Below, one piece after another: positions 5,717 through 14,307 of a stretch of 26,937 bases of DNA. The position numbers and the translations under genes are program-made. Source of the stretch: CAYGZQ01 sp964354375 [NCBI: uncultured Planctomycetota bacterium] (GTDB lineage: Bacteria > JAJVIF01 > JAPKYR01). The stretch is taken from contig CAYGZQ010000056.1 of assembly GCA_964354375.1 (NCBI GenBank), positions 1 to 26,937 on the forward strand, in the 5' to 3' direction. The notes under the pieces are model-generated. The model was not told the origin of the DNA. It saw only the letters and a list, made by a program, of their open reading frames with translations, and searched no databases. Numbering within the stretch: the first letter of the stretch is position 1; each line of letters begins with the position of its first letter.

Positions 5717-8700
5717 ATGAACCGCATGAGACTGTTTCTCGCGACAGCGCTTTTTATGGCCTTGGCCACGGGCTGTTCCGGCAGCTCGCAGAATCCTGTA
5801 TTACCGGCCGACCAGGGCGCCGATCACCAACTGACAGGGGGCACGACGGAATCTCCGCTCAGCCAGGAGTACATATGGGGGTACTACTCGCTCTACTTCG
5901 ACCTTGAGAACAGGAAAGTCGAAGTCGTCGCGAGCCGCTCGGTCGACTTCACCGCCAATGTCGTGAAGTTCCTGAACAATGATCCCGCGGGTTTGCAGGT
6001 GAAGTTCAACGGAACGTCGCCCGGAGCCGGCTACATCGACATCGACCTGGACGTCACGATCAAGCACCCGCTGAGCACCGCGGAGTACAACGGCTACGAC
6101 GTGAGGGGCATTTTCATAGGCAACGGGTCGGCGCATCTGACGAGCAACGCCGATCTCATGTATCCCGTGGACGGCACGGATCAGATTGTCCTCAATGCCG
6201 ATGGATACTCCCGTTGGTTCAACCCGACCGAGTTTCCGCTTCCGAAGATATTCGGCTATGTACCGGGCAATCTCGCATCGAAAGGCTACACCGGCACTGC
6301 GACATTGAACCCGTACAAATACTTCGGCCAGGCTCTTGGAGCCGGGGACGACCTCTGGGGCTATTTCATGACCGGGTCCACGAACGTGGGCTACTTCCTC
6401 GCTGGGACATCGAACACGAGGAACTATATTCTCCGGTTTCCGATCCCCATTCCGGGCGTCAAGTACGGTTACGTGGTGACCGCGAACTGGTCCGGGACCG
6501 CTCCTGAGTTCCATCCGTCGCACGCGCCCGAGGCGGTGGCTTTGAGTGTCGTCGACCAAAGCGATCTGTGGTTCGTCGACAGCACCCACAAAGGCGGAAA
6601 TCTCAAACTCGACATCAGTGTGTTCGACTGGGACGCCCAGCTCACCGGCGACGTGATGGAGGATTACCAGATCAACGTGGAAAGCGATGTACTGTCGGCT
6701 CTGCACGCATTGACCGAATCCGAGATGACGCCGACAGCAAGCGGAACTCACTGGTTCACATACCATGTTGAGATCCCCGCGGACAGCATTACGAGTACAG
6801 ACGCAAACGAGATGTGGGTCGTGGTCGAGGATTCTACCGCAGACTACACAAATCCGCTCGGCGTGCCGAACACAGCCGACGGCGATCACATCGCGGCATG
6901 TTTCCGGCTGCCCGTGACGGTCTCGAGTATCGAGCCCGTGTGGGTTCAGGTAAGTGCACCCAATGGCGGCGAGACCTGGAAGGTATACGATTCCCAGGAC
7001 ATCACATGGACAGCGTCAGCCGGCATAGCGAATGTGAAGATAGAGCTGTCGCTCAATAGCGGCGCGGATTACACGCAGGTTATTGCGGCGTCGACTCCGA
7101 ATGACGGCACATTTGCGTGGGACCCGATACCCCCGGAAGCTCAGGGCGCTGCCTGTCGGGTCATGGTTTCCGACGTGGACAATCCGGGTACTTACGACGA
7201 ATCCGACGCGGATTTCGGGATTGCCCTGCCCGGGATTGAAGTGACCCAGCCCAATGGCGCCGAGACCTGGGATGTATACGATTCCCACGACATCACCTGG
7301 ACAGCGTCGCCCGGCATAACCAATGTGAAGATAGAGCTGTCGCTCAACAGCGGCTCGAGTTACCCGCAGGTTATCGCGGCGTCGACTCCAAATGACGGCA
7401 CATTCACGTGGGACCCGATACCTCCCGAAGCGGCGAGCGATCATTGCCGGGTCAGGATCAGCGATGCGGCAAACGCCGCTGTCAACGATACCTCAGATGC
7501 GGATTTCACCGTTCACTTACCCACGATTCACGTGACCAGCCCGAACGGCGGCGAGAACTGGCAGGTCGGGTCAACACACAACATCACCTGGGATGTCGAT
7601 CCGTCAATCACCGATGTGAAGATAGAGCTCTCGCTCAACAGCGGCTCGAGTTACACGCAAGTGATTGCGGCGTCCACTCCAAATGACGGCACATTTGCAT
7701 GGGGCCCGATACCTGCGGAAGCGGAGAGCGATCACTGCCGGGTCAGGATAAGCGATGTGGACATTCCGCTGGTCAATGATGCATCGGACGGAGACTTTGT
7801 TGTTTACCAGCCCTGGATGCATGTATCGAGCCCGAACGGCGACGAGATTTGGCAGGAGAGCTCAAGTCATGACATAACATGGGAATGCTCGGAAACCGGC
7901 GGAACCGTTTCCATTGCGTACTCGAAAGACGACTTCGGGTCCGACATCCACGTTATTGTTCCCGATACACCGAACGACGGCGGTCACATGTGGGACAGCA
8001 TCCCGGTGGATCCATCCACCACAGTCAAGGTGAGCGTGTCGCTCAATGGCGCCAGTCCCGTTATCCAAGACGCCTCGGACGACTATTTCAGCATTGTGCC
8101 CCCTACGCCCTCAATTACGGTCCTGACTCCGAATGGAGGAGAGGTGCTGAAGGCGGGACACAGCTTCGAAATAACATGGACATCCGTCAATGTGCCGGAC
8201 CCGGTGAACATCTACTACTCGAAGGACGACTTCCAGTCCGATTGGAACTACATAGGCTCGAGCCCAGCCGATGAAGGCACCTACATGTGGGACCCGATCC
8301 CGCTCGATCCGTCGGACACCGTGATGATAAGGATCGAATCGAGCGTGGATATCTACATTCATGACTTCTCCGACGCCTACTTCACGCTCGCCGACGGCGG
8401 GTGGGCGCGAACATGGGGCGGCAGTAGTGATGACAAAGGCTATGATGTTGCCGTGGACGGATCCGGCAATACGTATGTGACCGGCTGTTTCAAGTTCACA
8501 GTAGATTTCGATCCCGCCGCGGCGGGGATCGATAACCACTCATCAAACGGCTACGAGGACGTCTTTCTCAGCAAGTTCGATCCGTTGGGCAACTTCTTGT
8601 GGGCTCGAACATGGGGCGGGATTGGTTATGACGGCGGCTTTGGAGTTGCCTTGGATAAGAACGCCGATGTGTTTGTCACCGGCTATTTCAATGACACAGT

Positions 8701-9760
8701 GGATTTCGATCCGGGAAGCGGAGTCGAGAACCACGATGGCTACGGCGCCTTTCTCAGCAAGTTTGATCCATCAGGCAACTTCATGTGGGCGCGCACCTGG
8801 GCCGGGTGTGAAGGTTACAGTGTTGCCGCGGACAAAACAGCCAATGTGTATGTGACCGGCATTTTCGCAAGCCCGGACCCGCCAGGCGACCCAAACGTGG
8901 ATTTCGATCCGGGAGCCGGTGTCGATAATCACATATCAAACGGCTCGGAGGACGCTTTCCTCAGCTATTTTGATTCGTCAGGCAACTTCCAGTGGGCGGA
9001 CACCTGGGGCGGGACCGCCTGGGACTGTGGCAATAGTGTTGCGGTTGACGGATACAACTGCGCGTATGTAACCGGCGAGTTCCAAGGCACAGTGGATTTC
9101 GACCCGGGAAGCGAAATCGATAACCACATATCAAATGGCAAAAGTGACGCTTTCCTCAGCAAGATTGATCCAACCGGAAGCTATGTCGGGGCAAACAACT
9201 GGGGCGGGACCGATAGTGATGAGGGTGTTGATGTTGCCGTGGATGTATGGGGCAAGGTGTATGTGACCGGCTGGTTCATGGACACAGTGGATTTCGGCGG
9301 AGATAATCACACATCAAATGGTCTTTGGGACACTTTCCTCAGCAAGTTCAGTGAAGGCCTCGGCTTCCATTGGACGCGCACATGGGGCGGGAGTTATCAT
9401 GATCAGAGCCGCGGTGTTGCCCTGGACGGGTCCGGAAATGTGTATGTCGCTGGCGCCTTCGAGGACATGGTGGATTTCGATCCGGGAGGCGGAGTCGATA
9501 ACCACGCAGCAGTCGGCAGTTGTGACATTTTCCTCAGCAAGTTCGATCACGATGGCTACTTCAGTTGGGTGCGCACCGTGGGCGGGAGCGAGATTGACTA
9601 TTGCCATGGTCTTGCCGCGGACGGATCCGGCAATGCGTATGTAACCGGCTGGTTCGAGGACACAGTGGATTTCGACCCGGGAAGCGGAGTCGATAGCCAT
9701 ACATCCTATGACTTATATGACGTTTTCCTCAGCAAGTTCCTGCCGGACGGGAATTGGTGA
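5717..9760 (+). CDS. large surface lipoprotein: five Kre9-like Ig modules plus seven-bladed SBBP propeller, 1347 aa
   Basis: Probably a cell-surface or outer-membrane lipoprotein; specific role unknown. The signal peptide ends in the lipobox LATGC (Cys20). Residues about 21-405 form an unrecognised beta-rich domain. From 411 to about 893 there are five copies of an Ig-like module beginning NGGETW...ITW and containing TPNDGTFAWDPIP, as in the Kre9/KNH-like family. From 896 to the end there are seven copies of a 62-69 residue unit, WARTWGG...VAVDGSGNxYVTG...VDFDPG...FLSKFD, the SBBP type of beta-propeller, enough for one closed seven-bladed ring. AAGGAG lies seven bases before the ATG. There is no C-terminal sorting tag. 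Ig modules probably act as a stalk holding the propeller away from the membrane. Confidence 0.9.
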   Translation: MNRMRLFLATALFMALATGCSGSSQNPVLPADQGADHQLTGGTTESPLSQEYIWGYYSLYFDLENRKVEVVASRSVDFTANVVKFLNNDPAGLQVKFNGTSPGAGYIDIDLDVTIKHPLSTAEYNGYDVRGIFIGNGSAHLTSNADLMYPVDGTDQIVLNADGYSRWFNPTEFPLPKIFGYVPGNLASKGYTGTATLNPYKYFGQALGAGDDLWGYFMTGSTNVGYFLAGTSNTRNYILRFPIPIPGVKYGYVVTANWSGTAPEFHPSHAPEAVALSVVDQSDLWFVDSTHKGGNLKLDISVFDWDAQLTGDVMEDYQINVESDVLSALHALTESEMTPTASGTHWFTYHVEIPADSITSTDANEMWVVVEDSTADYTNPLGVPNTADGDHIAACFRLPVTVSSIEPVWVQVSAPNGGETWKVYDSQDITWTASAGIANVKIELSLNSGADYTQVIAASTPNDGTFAWDPIPPEAQGAACRVMVSDVDNPGTYDESDADFGIALPGIEVTQPNGAETWDVYDSHDITWTASPGITNVKIELSLNSGSSYPQVIAASTPNDGTFTWDPIPPEAASDHCRVRISDAANAAVNDTSDADFTVHLPTIHVTSPNGGENWQVGSTHNITWDVDPSITDVKIELSLNSGSSYTQVIAASTPNDGTFAWGPIPAEAESDHCRVRISDVDIPLVNDASDGDFVVYQPWMHVSSPNGDEIWQESSSHDITWECSETGGTVSIAYSKDDFGSDIHVIVPDTPNDGGHMWDSIPVDPSTTVKVSVSLNGASPVIQDASDDYFSIVPPTPSITVLTPNGGEVLKAGHSFEITWTSVNVPDPVNIYYSKDDFQSDWNYIGSSPADEGTYMWDPIPLDPSDTVMIRIESSVDIYIHDFSDAYFTLADGGWARTWGGSSDDKGYDVAVDGSGNTYVTGCFKFTVDFDPAAAGIDNHSSNGYEDVFLSKFDPLGNFLWARTWGGIGYDGGFGVALDKNADVFVTGYFNDTVDFDPGSGVENHDGYGAFLSKFDPSGNFMWARTWAGCEGYSVAADKTANVYVTGIFASPDPPGDPNVDFDPGAGVDNHISNGSEDAFLSYFDSSGNFQWADTWGGTAWDCGNSVAVDGYNCAYVTGEFQGTVDFDPGSEIDNHISNGKSDAFLSKIDPTGSYVGANNWGGTDSDEGVDVAVDVWGKVYVTGWFMDTVDFGGDNHTSNGLWDTFLSKFSEGLGFHWTRTWGGSYHDQSRGVALDGSGNVYVAGAFEDMVDFDPGGGVDNHAAVGSCDIFLSKFDHDGYFSWVRTVGGSEIDYCHGLAADGSGNAYVTGWFEDTVDFDPGSGVDSHTSYDLYDVFLSKFLPDGNW
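6959..8400 (+). repeat. five in-frame tandem repeats encoding Ig-like modules
   Basis: The NGGE motif codons recur at 6959, 7250, 7541, 7832 and 8129, an exact period of 291 bases three times and then 297. The first three units are very alike at DNA level, for example the shared run around 7030, 7322 and 7613, which suggests recent duplication or gene conversion. Units 4 and 5 are more diverged. Confidence 0.85.
8402..9757 (+). repeat. seven in-frame repeats encoding propeller blades
   Basis: Blade starts at about 8402, 8600, 8786, 8993, 9188, 9371 and 9566, each 186-207 bases long. Segments such as GTGGATTTCGATCCGGGA recur with few changes, so the blades are related by internal duplication. 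Confidence 0.85.
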
Positions 9761-9811
9761 GCAAGTAGCCCGGCCTCCCGCTTCGATCAGGCAGCATCAC
9801 GGGCGGATGCT

Positions 9812-9838
9812 ACAAGAAAGCCACCCGAAACGGGTGGC
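9812..9838 (-). terminator. intrinsic terminator of the ribosomal super-operon
   Basis: On the minus strand a perfect 8-bp stem, GCCACCCG/CGGGTGGC with a 3-base loop (9820-9838), is followed by TTTCTT. It lies about 35 bases after the rpsI stop. A second small hairpin (9793-9811) lies beyond it, between the convergent genes. Confidence 0.85.
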
Positions 9839-9873
9839 GCAATAGCTCGTCTCCAACAACCGATACCGAATTC

Positions 9874-10269
9874 TCATCGCTTCGAGAACTGGAACTTCTT
9901 CCGCGCTCGTTTCTGGCCGTATTTCTTGCGCTCCTTGATACGCGCGTCCCTGGTCAGGCAGCCGGAGTTCTTCAACGGCTCACGGAACGTCGCGTCGAAC
10001 CCGACCAGCGCCCTCGCGATCCCCAGGCTCAGCGCGTCCGCATGCCCGGCCACCCCGCCGCCGTGAATCTTCGCCGTGATATCGAAATCCGCGGCCTTGC
10101 CGAGTACCTCGAACGGCTTCATTACCTTCTCGATCTGCTTCTCGCGCGGGAAGTACTGCTTCGCTTCCATCCCGTTTACCGTGATCTTCCCGCTGCCCCG
10201 GATGAGACGCACTCGCGCGATCGCGCACTTGCGTTTGCCGGTTCCCCATATGAATGTTCCTTCAGGCAT
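9874..10269 (-). CDS. rpsI: 30S ribosomal protein S9
   Basis: Small-subunit head protein whose C-terminal tail reaches the P-site tRNA. Length 131 aa, normal for the family. Seen: GTGKRKCAIARVRL near the N-terminus, FDITAKIHGGG in the middle and the tail KERKKYGQKRARKKFQFSKR, which ends in the conserved KR that contacts tRNA. Its ATG overlaps the rplM stop codon (TAATG), so the two are translationally coupled. It is the last gene of the super-operon; the terminator follows. Confidence 0.98.
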   Translation of the reverse strand: MPEGTFIWGTGKRKCAIARVRLIRGSGKITVNGMEAKQYFPREKQIEKVMKPFEVLGKAADFDITAKIHGGGVAGHADALSLGIARALVGFDATFREPLKNSGCLTRDARIKERKKYGQKRARKKFQFSKR

Positions 10270-10742
10270 TATTTCTTCTCTCCTCGCACCTTGCTCTCGA
10301 TAATGTACGCCGGGAACGGCTCAGGCTTCTGCGCCGCGTGCCCGTGCGCAGGAGCCCCGTTCGGGTAAACCTTCAACTTCCTCAGGAGGGCCCGTCCGAG
10401 ACGATTCTTCGGAAGCATGTTCTTCACTGCGAGCTCGATCACTCGCCTCGGATCCCGCTTCATCATCTCACCGAAGGTGCGGCTTCGTATCGCTCCGGGA
10501 TATCCCGAATGGCGATAGTAGATTTTGTCGGTCTCCTTCTTCCCGGTGACCCTGATCTTCGACGCATTGATGGCGATCACGAAATCGCCGTTGTCGACAT
10601 GCTGCGCGAAGTCGGCCTTGTGCTTGCCCATCAGCACCATCGCTATCGCGCTCGCCACGCGACCCAGCACCAGGCCGTCGAGGTCCAGGATATACCACCG
10701 GCGCTCGACCGTAGCCTTGTTTGGTGTAAAAGTCTTGACCAT
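10269..10742 (-). CDS. rplM: 50S ribosomal protein L13
   Basis: Early-assembling large-subunit protein. Length 157 aa, slightly longer than the usual 140-150 because of a charged C-terminal tail. Seen: RRWYILDLDGLVLGRVAS near the N-terminus, the GKHKADFAQHVDNGD segment, YYRHSGYPG and the LPKNRLGR helix. GGGGAT about nine bases before the ATG serves as ribosome binding site. The rplM-rpsI pair is a separate operon in many bacteria; here it is joined to the alpha operon after truA. Confidence 0.98.
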   Translation of the reverse strand: MVKTFTPNKATVERRWYILDLDGLVLGRVASAIAMVLMGKHKADFAQHVDNGDFVIAINASKIRVTGKKETDKIYYRHSGYPGAIRSRTFGEMMKRDPRRVIELAVKNMLPKNRLGRALLRKLKVYPNGAPAHGHAAQKPEPFPAYIIESKVRGEKK

Positions 10743-10787
10743 CGCTTCTATCCCCGCGAGCGGTCACCCGACACGCCCGCATGGTTC

Positions 10788-11594
10788 TCACTTCTTCTCC
10801 CCGACCGCTTTCCCTATCGCCTCGGCCATCTCCGCGTCCGCGTAAAACACCCGCTCCAGAAAGAGGCCCTTCGGCGACGCGTTGTATTTGACCGCACCGG
10901 TGACCGGGCTCTGCAGCGCCTCTTTCGCGGCGGACCCAGGCTCCCGACCCTCGGCTGTCGCCACCAGCAGGCCCATCATCCTTCGGACCATCTGGTACAG
11001 GAAGCCGGAGCCGTAAAACCTCACTTCCGTCAGCGATCCGTCCTGCTTCACCAGCACCCGCCGTATCGTCTTCACCGGATTCTCCCCCTCTTCGAGTCTC
11101 GGGGAGAAGCTGCGGAAGTCGTGTTCGCCCTCGAACACCTCCGCGACTTTCTCCAGAGCGTCGGGGTCGAAACGTCTCGTTTCCTCGATGAACAGGACAT
11201 ATTCCCTGGACATCGGCGGAAGCTCTTTCGCCCTGAGAATCCGGTACAGGTAAGCCTTGCCTCTGGCGGAATATCGCGGGTGAAACGAGAAATCCGCCTC
11301 GGAACATTCCGTGACACGAATGTCGCCCGGCAAAAGCCCGTTGAGCGCCCGGTAGACTTCCCCGGGCGTCCTGGGAGAGCCCGTCCGGAACGATATCACC
11401 TGTCCGGTCGCATGCACCCCGGCATCCGTACGGCTGGCAACCTTCACCCTCACGGGATGAGCCAGCACCTTCTCGAGAGCCTTGTTGACCTCCGAGGCGA
11501 CCGTTCGGTCGGCCTTCTGGAGCTGGCTCCCGCTGAAGGCGCTGCCGTCATACGCCAGCGTGGCCCGGATGGCACGGAGCAGTGGTCGGTTCAT
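10788..11594 (-). CDS. truA: tRNA pseudouridine(38-40) synthase
   Basis: Converts uridines 38-40 in the anticodon arm of many tRNAs to pseudouridine. Length 268 aa, normal. The catalytic aspartate is D57 in SRTDAGVHA (usually GRTDAGVHA). YDGSAFSGSQLQ lies near the N-terminus, and the C-terminal half has FLYQMVRRMMG and GLFLERVFY, all TruA hallmarks. The position after rplQ and before rplM-rpsI matches Firmicutes and several other phyla. No clear ribosome binding site precedes the ATG, and the 24-bp inverted repeat lies in the 137-base gap upstream, so expression may be lower than that of the ribosomal genes. Confidence 0.97.
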   Translation of the reverse strand: MNRPLLRAIRATLAYDGSAFSGSQLQKADRTVASEVNKALEKVLAHPVRVKVASRTDAGVHATGQVISFRTGSPRTPGEVYRALNGLLPGDIRVTECSEADFSFHPRYSARGKAYLYRILRAKELPPMSREYVLFIEETRRFDPDALEKVAEVFEGEHDFRSFSPRLEEGENPVKTIRRVLVKQDGSLTEVRFYGSGFLYQMVRRMMGLLVATAEGREPGSAAKEALQSPVTGAVKYNASPKGLFLERVFYADAEMAEAIGKAVGEKK

Positions 11595-11662
11595 GGCTGC
11601 AATGTACGATATTCACCCGTCCGATCGAACTTCCAACCCGTCCTCACTCAAAGACCCCTCTT

Positions 11663-11731
11663 GTGGGGCAGGCTTTCCAGCCTGCCGGTTCGCTGTTTCC
11701 CATGGGTGGCAGGCTGGAAAGCCTGCCCCAC
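11663..11731. repeat. perfect 24-bp inverted repeat (REP/MITE-like palindrome)
   Basis: Arms 11663-11686 and 11708-11731 are perfectly complementary (core GGCAGGCTTTCCAGCCTGCC, itself nearly palindromic) with a 21-base loop. The right arm ends at the base next to the rplQ stop codon. No T-tract follows on either side, so it is not a standard terminator. I know similar 'GGGGCAGGCTTTCCAGCCTGCC' palindromes as dispersed repeats in many environmental bacterial genomes; copy number here cannot be seen from one window. In the operon RNA it would form a very stable hairpin. Confidence 0.85.
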
Positions 11732-12091
11732 TCATTCTTTCACGTTGAATGCGATCACGGCCAGCGGGGCTCCGTCGCCACGACGTTTCCCGGCGTTGAA
11801 CACGCTGACCTCGCCGCCGCGGCTCTTCGAAAGCTTCGGCACGATCTCGTGCACCAGCTTCTTGATCAGCACCCGGTCGTCGATCTCTCGACGGATCTCC
11901 CTGATGCCGGCGACATCCGCCTTGCGCGCCCATGTCACAAGCTTCTGCATGTAACGGGCCAGCGCCTTGGCTTTCGCTTTCGACGTGGTTATCTCCCCGT
12001 GCTCGATCAGACTCTTCGCCTGCGTCTTCAAGAGCGCAAGCCGCTGGTCCGTCGGACGGGCTATTTTCTTGTGACCATGTAGATGTCTCAT
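11732..12091 (-). CDS. rplQ: 50S ribosomal protein L17
   Basis: Large-subunit protein near the exit-tunnel opening. Length 119 aa, normal. Seen: RHLHGHKKIARPTDQRLALL at residues 2-21, LIEHGEITTSKAKAKAL, and the closing part RRGDGAPLAVIAFNV. It follows rpoA by 38 bases, as in the classical alpha operon. The stop codon touches the inverted repeat directly, so the mRNA 3' to rplQ folds at once into a hairpin. Confidence 0.97.
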   Translation of the reverse strand: MRHLHGHKKIARPTDQRLALLKTQAKSLIEHGEITTSKAKAKALARYMQKLVTWARKADVAGIREIRREIDDRVLIKKLVHEIVPKLSKSRGGEVSVFNAGKRRGDGAPLAVIAFNVKE

Positions 12092-12129
12092 TTGTAAACA
12101 CGGCTCCGGATTTCACCGGGCCATCCATT

Positions 12130-13212
12130 TCAGCGCTTCGAGGAGCCCCGACGTCGGCGTGACGAGCCTGTCGGAAGCTCCAGACCCATCGGCGCCAGCT
12201 TGTCCCGTATCTCCTTCAGGGATTTCTCGCCGAAGTTCCGGATCTTCAGAAGCTCCGACTCCGGCGTCTGGATAAGCTCGCCGATGGTTGTGACCCCCAT
12301 CTTCCTCAGGCAGTTCGCCGGTCGGATCGGAAGATCGAGTATTTCGACCGACTGCGCAAGAACGCCCTCGGCCTGCGCAGGCGATTCCATCGCGTATTCG
12401 TAACTGTCCCTGTCCGCAGGGAACCTCGCGAACAGGTTGTAGTAATTGGTAAGAATATTCGCGGCCTCGCTGATGGCTTCCTTGGGCGATATCGACCCGT
12501 TCGTCTTTACCTCTACAATCAGCTTGTCGAGCTCGGTGTCCTGTCCGACGCGGGTGTTCGTGACCTGGTAGTTGGCCTTCAGCACAGGCGAGAACTTGCT
12601 GTCCATGACAATCACGCCGAGCGGGGGTCTTGAGACATCCCCCCACCTCGGGTTCAGGGTGGAGACGCGGTGTCTTTCACTCGGCACGTAACCGACACCC
12701 CTGGCCACACCGATCTCCGCCTTCAGGTTCGCCTTCTCGTCGGTGAGAGTCGCCAGATGCAGCTCCGGGTCGAGGATCTCCACGTCGGGGTTGGGCTTCA
12801 TGTCCTTGGCCTTGATCTCCCCGACTCCCTGCGCGTCAAGCGTGAGCACCGCGTAGTTGTCCGACCCCTTCAGATGCACCGCAAGGGACTTGAAGTTCAG
12901 GAGAAGCTCGATGCCGTCCTCCTGAATCCCCGGCACAGTCGAGTACTCGTGAAGAACCTTGTCGAACTTGATGTAGCTCACCGCGCTGCCCGTGATCGAC
13001 GAGATCAGCACGCGACGGATCGCGTTCCCGAGCGTCGTCCCGTATCCCTGCGCCAGCGGCGAAATGACAAACCGCGACGTGTTCGCCTCAGTCGGGTCCG
13101 GCTCCTCCGTGATCGTCGGTCGCACCTGGTTGAGGCGCTCTATCAGCTCGACGTTCCGGTCGAAACCGACAACCTCGCCCGACTCCTTGTCTACTACTGT
13201 TATGTTGGCCAT
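12130..13212 (-). CDS. rpoA: DNA-directed RNA polymerase alpha subunit
   Basis: Scaffold subunit that dimerises to start polymerase assembly and binds UP elements and activators. The N-terminal domain holds ISPLAQGYGTTLGNAIRRVL. The C-terminal domain starts near residue 288: LDLPIRPANCLRKMG contains the Arg matching E. coli R265 (DNA contact), then IRNFGEKSLKEI forms the helix-hairpin-helix. At 360 aa it is longer than the usual 310-330, through about 20 extra residues at the N-terminus and a basic tail (RRRRGSSKR). The ATG at 13212 is preceded by AGGAGGG at 11-base spacing; an upstream in-frame ATG would overlap rpsD. Confidence 0.97.
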   Translation of the reverse strand: MANITVVDKESGEVVGFDRNVELIERLNQVRPTITEEPDPTEANTSRFVISPLAQGYGTTLGNAIRRVLISSITGSAVSYIKFDKVLHEYSTVPGIQEDGIELLLNFKSLAVHLKGSDNYAVLTLDAQGVGEIKAKDMKPNPDVEILDPELHLATLTDEKANLKAEIGVARGVGYVPSERHRVSTLNPRWGDVSRPPLGVIVMDSKFSPVLKANYQVTNTRVGQDTELDKLIVEVKTNGSISPKEAISEAANILTNYYNLFARFPADRDSYEYAMESPAQAEGVLAQSVEILDLPIRPANCLRKMGVTTIGELIQTPESELLKIRNFGEKSLKEIRDKLAPMGLELPTGSSRRRRGSSKR

Positions 13213-13237
13213 GAAGATTCGTTCCCTCCTGTACCCG

Positions 13238-13873
13238 TTACCGGGAGTAGAACTCAACTATCAGGTTCACTTGAATCTGCTGGTCGAACTGACCCTTCTC
13301 GGGAGCATGCTTGAATGCGCCCCTGAGTTTCGCATAGTCCATTTCGACCCATGGGTATGTGCAGTCCTCTGGCTTCAGATTGACCACTTCCTGGAAAGGC
13401 GCCGACTTCCGCTTCTGGGGCTTGACATCGATCGTGTCCCCATCCTTCAGCCGGTAGCTGGCGATGTTCACCGGCCTGCCGTTGACGAGAAAGTGCCCGT
13501 GGTTGACAAGCTGCCTGGCCTGTGCCCGACTCGCCGCAAAACCCATGCGGTAGATGACATTGTCCAGGCGACGCTCCAGGTGGTCGATCAACTGGTCGCC
13601 TGTCACGCCCTTTTTCTGAGACGCTCTCGCGTAGTAATTCTTGAACTGACGCTCGCTTATGCCGTACACCCGCTTCGCCTTCTGCTTCTCACGAAGCTGG
13701 TTGTTGTAGTCGGACGAGGCGCGCCGTCGACCGAAACGCTGACCTCCCGGCGGATGCGGATTCCGTCCTTCCTCCATGGAGCACTTCACGCCGAAGCACC
13801 TGCTCCCCTTCAGGAAGAGCTTTGTTCCCTCTCGTCGGCAATACCGACATACTGGTCCTGTGTGACGAGACAA
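13238..13873 (-). CDS. rpsD: 30S ribosomal protein S4 (zinc-binding type)
   Basis: Primary 16S rRNA binder that starts 30S body assembly. From the TTG at 13873 it is 211 aa, near the family norm, and begins LSRHTGPVCRYCRREG, matching the canonical MxRYTGPxCRxCR start. Four cysteines, C9, C12, C26 and C31, form a zinc site (C+ type). The S4 RNA-binding domain follows with RLDNVIYRMGFAASRAQARQ and GHFLVNGRPVNIAS. An upstream ATG at 13924 would overlap rpsK by 31 bases and lacks homology. The TTG has GGAGGAG seven bases upstream. In many bacteria S4 represses this operon; no such site was identified here. Confidence 0.96.
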   Translation of the reverse strand: MSRHTGPVCRYCRREGTKLFLKGSRCFGVKCSMEEGRNPHPPGGQRFGRRRASSDYNNQLREKQKAKRVYGISERQFKNYYARASQKKGVTGDQLIDHLERRLDNVIYRMGFAASRAQARQLVNHGHFLVNGRPVNIASYRLKDGDTIDVKPQKRKSAPFQEVVNLKPEDCTYPWVEMDYAKLRGAFKHAPEKGQFDQQIQVNLIVEFYSR

Positions 13874-13880
13874 CTTTCTT

Positions 13881-13887
13881 CTCCTCC
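13881..13887 (-). promoter_or_regulatory. ribosome binding site that fixes the rpsD TTG start
   Basis: GGAGGAG on the minus strand, seven bases before TTG at 13873-13871. It is among the strongest sites in the operon and compensates for the weak start codon. Confidence 0.8.
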
Positions 13888-13893
13888 GGCCGA

Positions 13894-14289
13894 TCAGACT
13901 CGACGCCTCTTCCGAGGCCGGCAACCGTTATGCGGGACGGGGGACACGTCCTTGACTATTCCCAGCTCCAGTCCGCTCGACATGAGCGCACGGATGGCGG
14001 CTTCTCGTCCGCTCCCCGGTCCCTTCGTGTAGACATCTATTCGACGCATGCCAAGGTCCATCGCCGCCCTGGCGCAGTCCCGGGATGCCTGGGTCGCGGC
14101 GAACGGCGTCGATTTCCGCGATCCTTTGAATCCCTTCGCACCGCCCGACGACCATGTCAGCGTATTCCCTTCCAGGTCGCTGATCGTCACTATCGTGTTG
14201 TTGAACGTAGACTTGATGTGCGCCACTCCATGCGTTACCTGCCGCTTGGCGCGACGCTTTCCGGTCTTTTGTTTTTTTCGCTGTCCCAT
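13894..14289 (-). CDS. rpsK: 30S ribosomal protein S11
   Basis: 30S platform protein lining the mRNA exit near the Shine-Dalgarno/anti-Shine-Dalgarno helix. Length 131 aa, normal. Seen: [52 protein letters not shown] and the basic ending [12 protein letters not shown]. It lies 18 bases after rpsM and 20 bases before rpsD in the standard alpha-operon order. Confidence 0.98.
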   Translation of the reverse strand: MGQRKKQKTGKRRAKRQVTHGVAHIKSTFNNTIVTISDLEGNTLTWSSGGAKGFKGSRKSTPFAATQASRDCARAAMDLGMRRIDVYTKGPGSGREAAIRALMSSGLELGIVKDVSPVPHNGCRPRKRRRV

Positions 14290-14307
14290 GTCTTAAGCCC
14301 TTTTCGC

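Noticed and set aside
5801-6889. 362-codon minus-strand frame within the large lipoprotein gene
   Set aside because: Antisense to a continuous, domain-bearing reading frame; composition is atypical and no motif is seen.
11663-11731. The inverted repeat as an intrinsic terminator after rplQ
   Set aside because: No T-tract follows the hairpin on the minus strand (sequence continues AAGAGGGG), and essential genes rplM and rpsI lie downstream.
11482-11748. Short frames translating the 24-bp inverted repeat (peptides like AGFPACRF... and QAGKPAP)
   Set aside because: These peptides recur in databases because the palindrome is dispersed in genomes; they are not real proteins.
10254-11954. 566-codon plus-strand frame opposite rplM-truA-rplQ
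   Set aside because: Antisense shadow of well-supported genes, low-complexity composition, no ribosome binding logic, no recognisable family.
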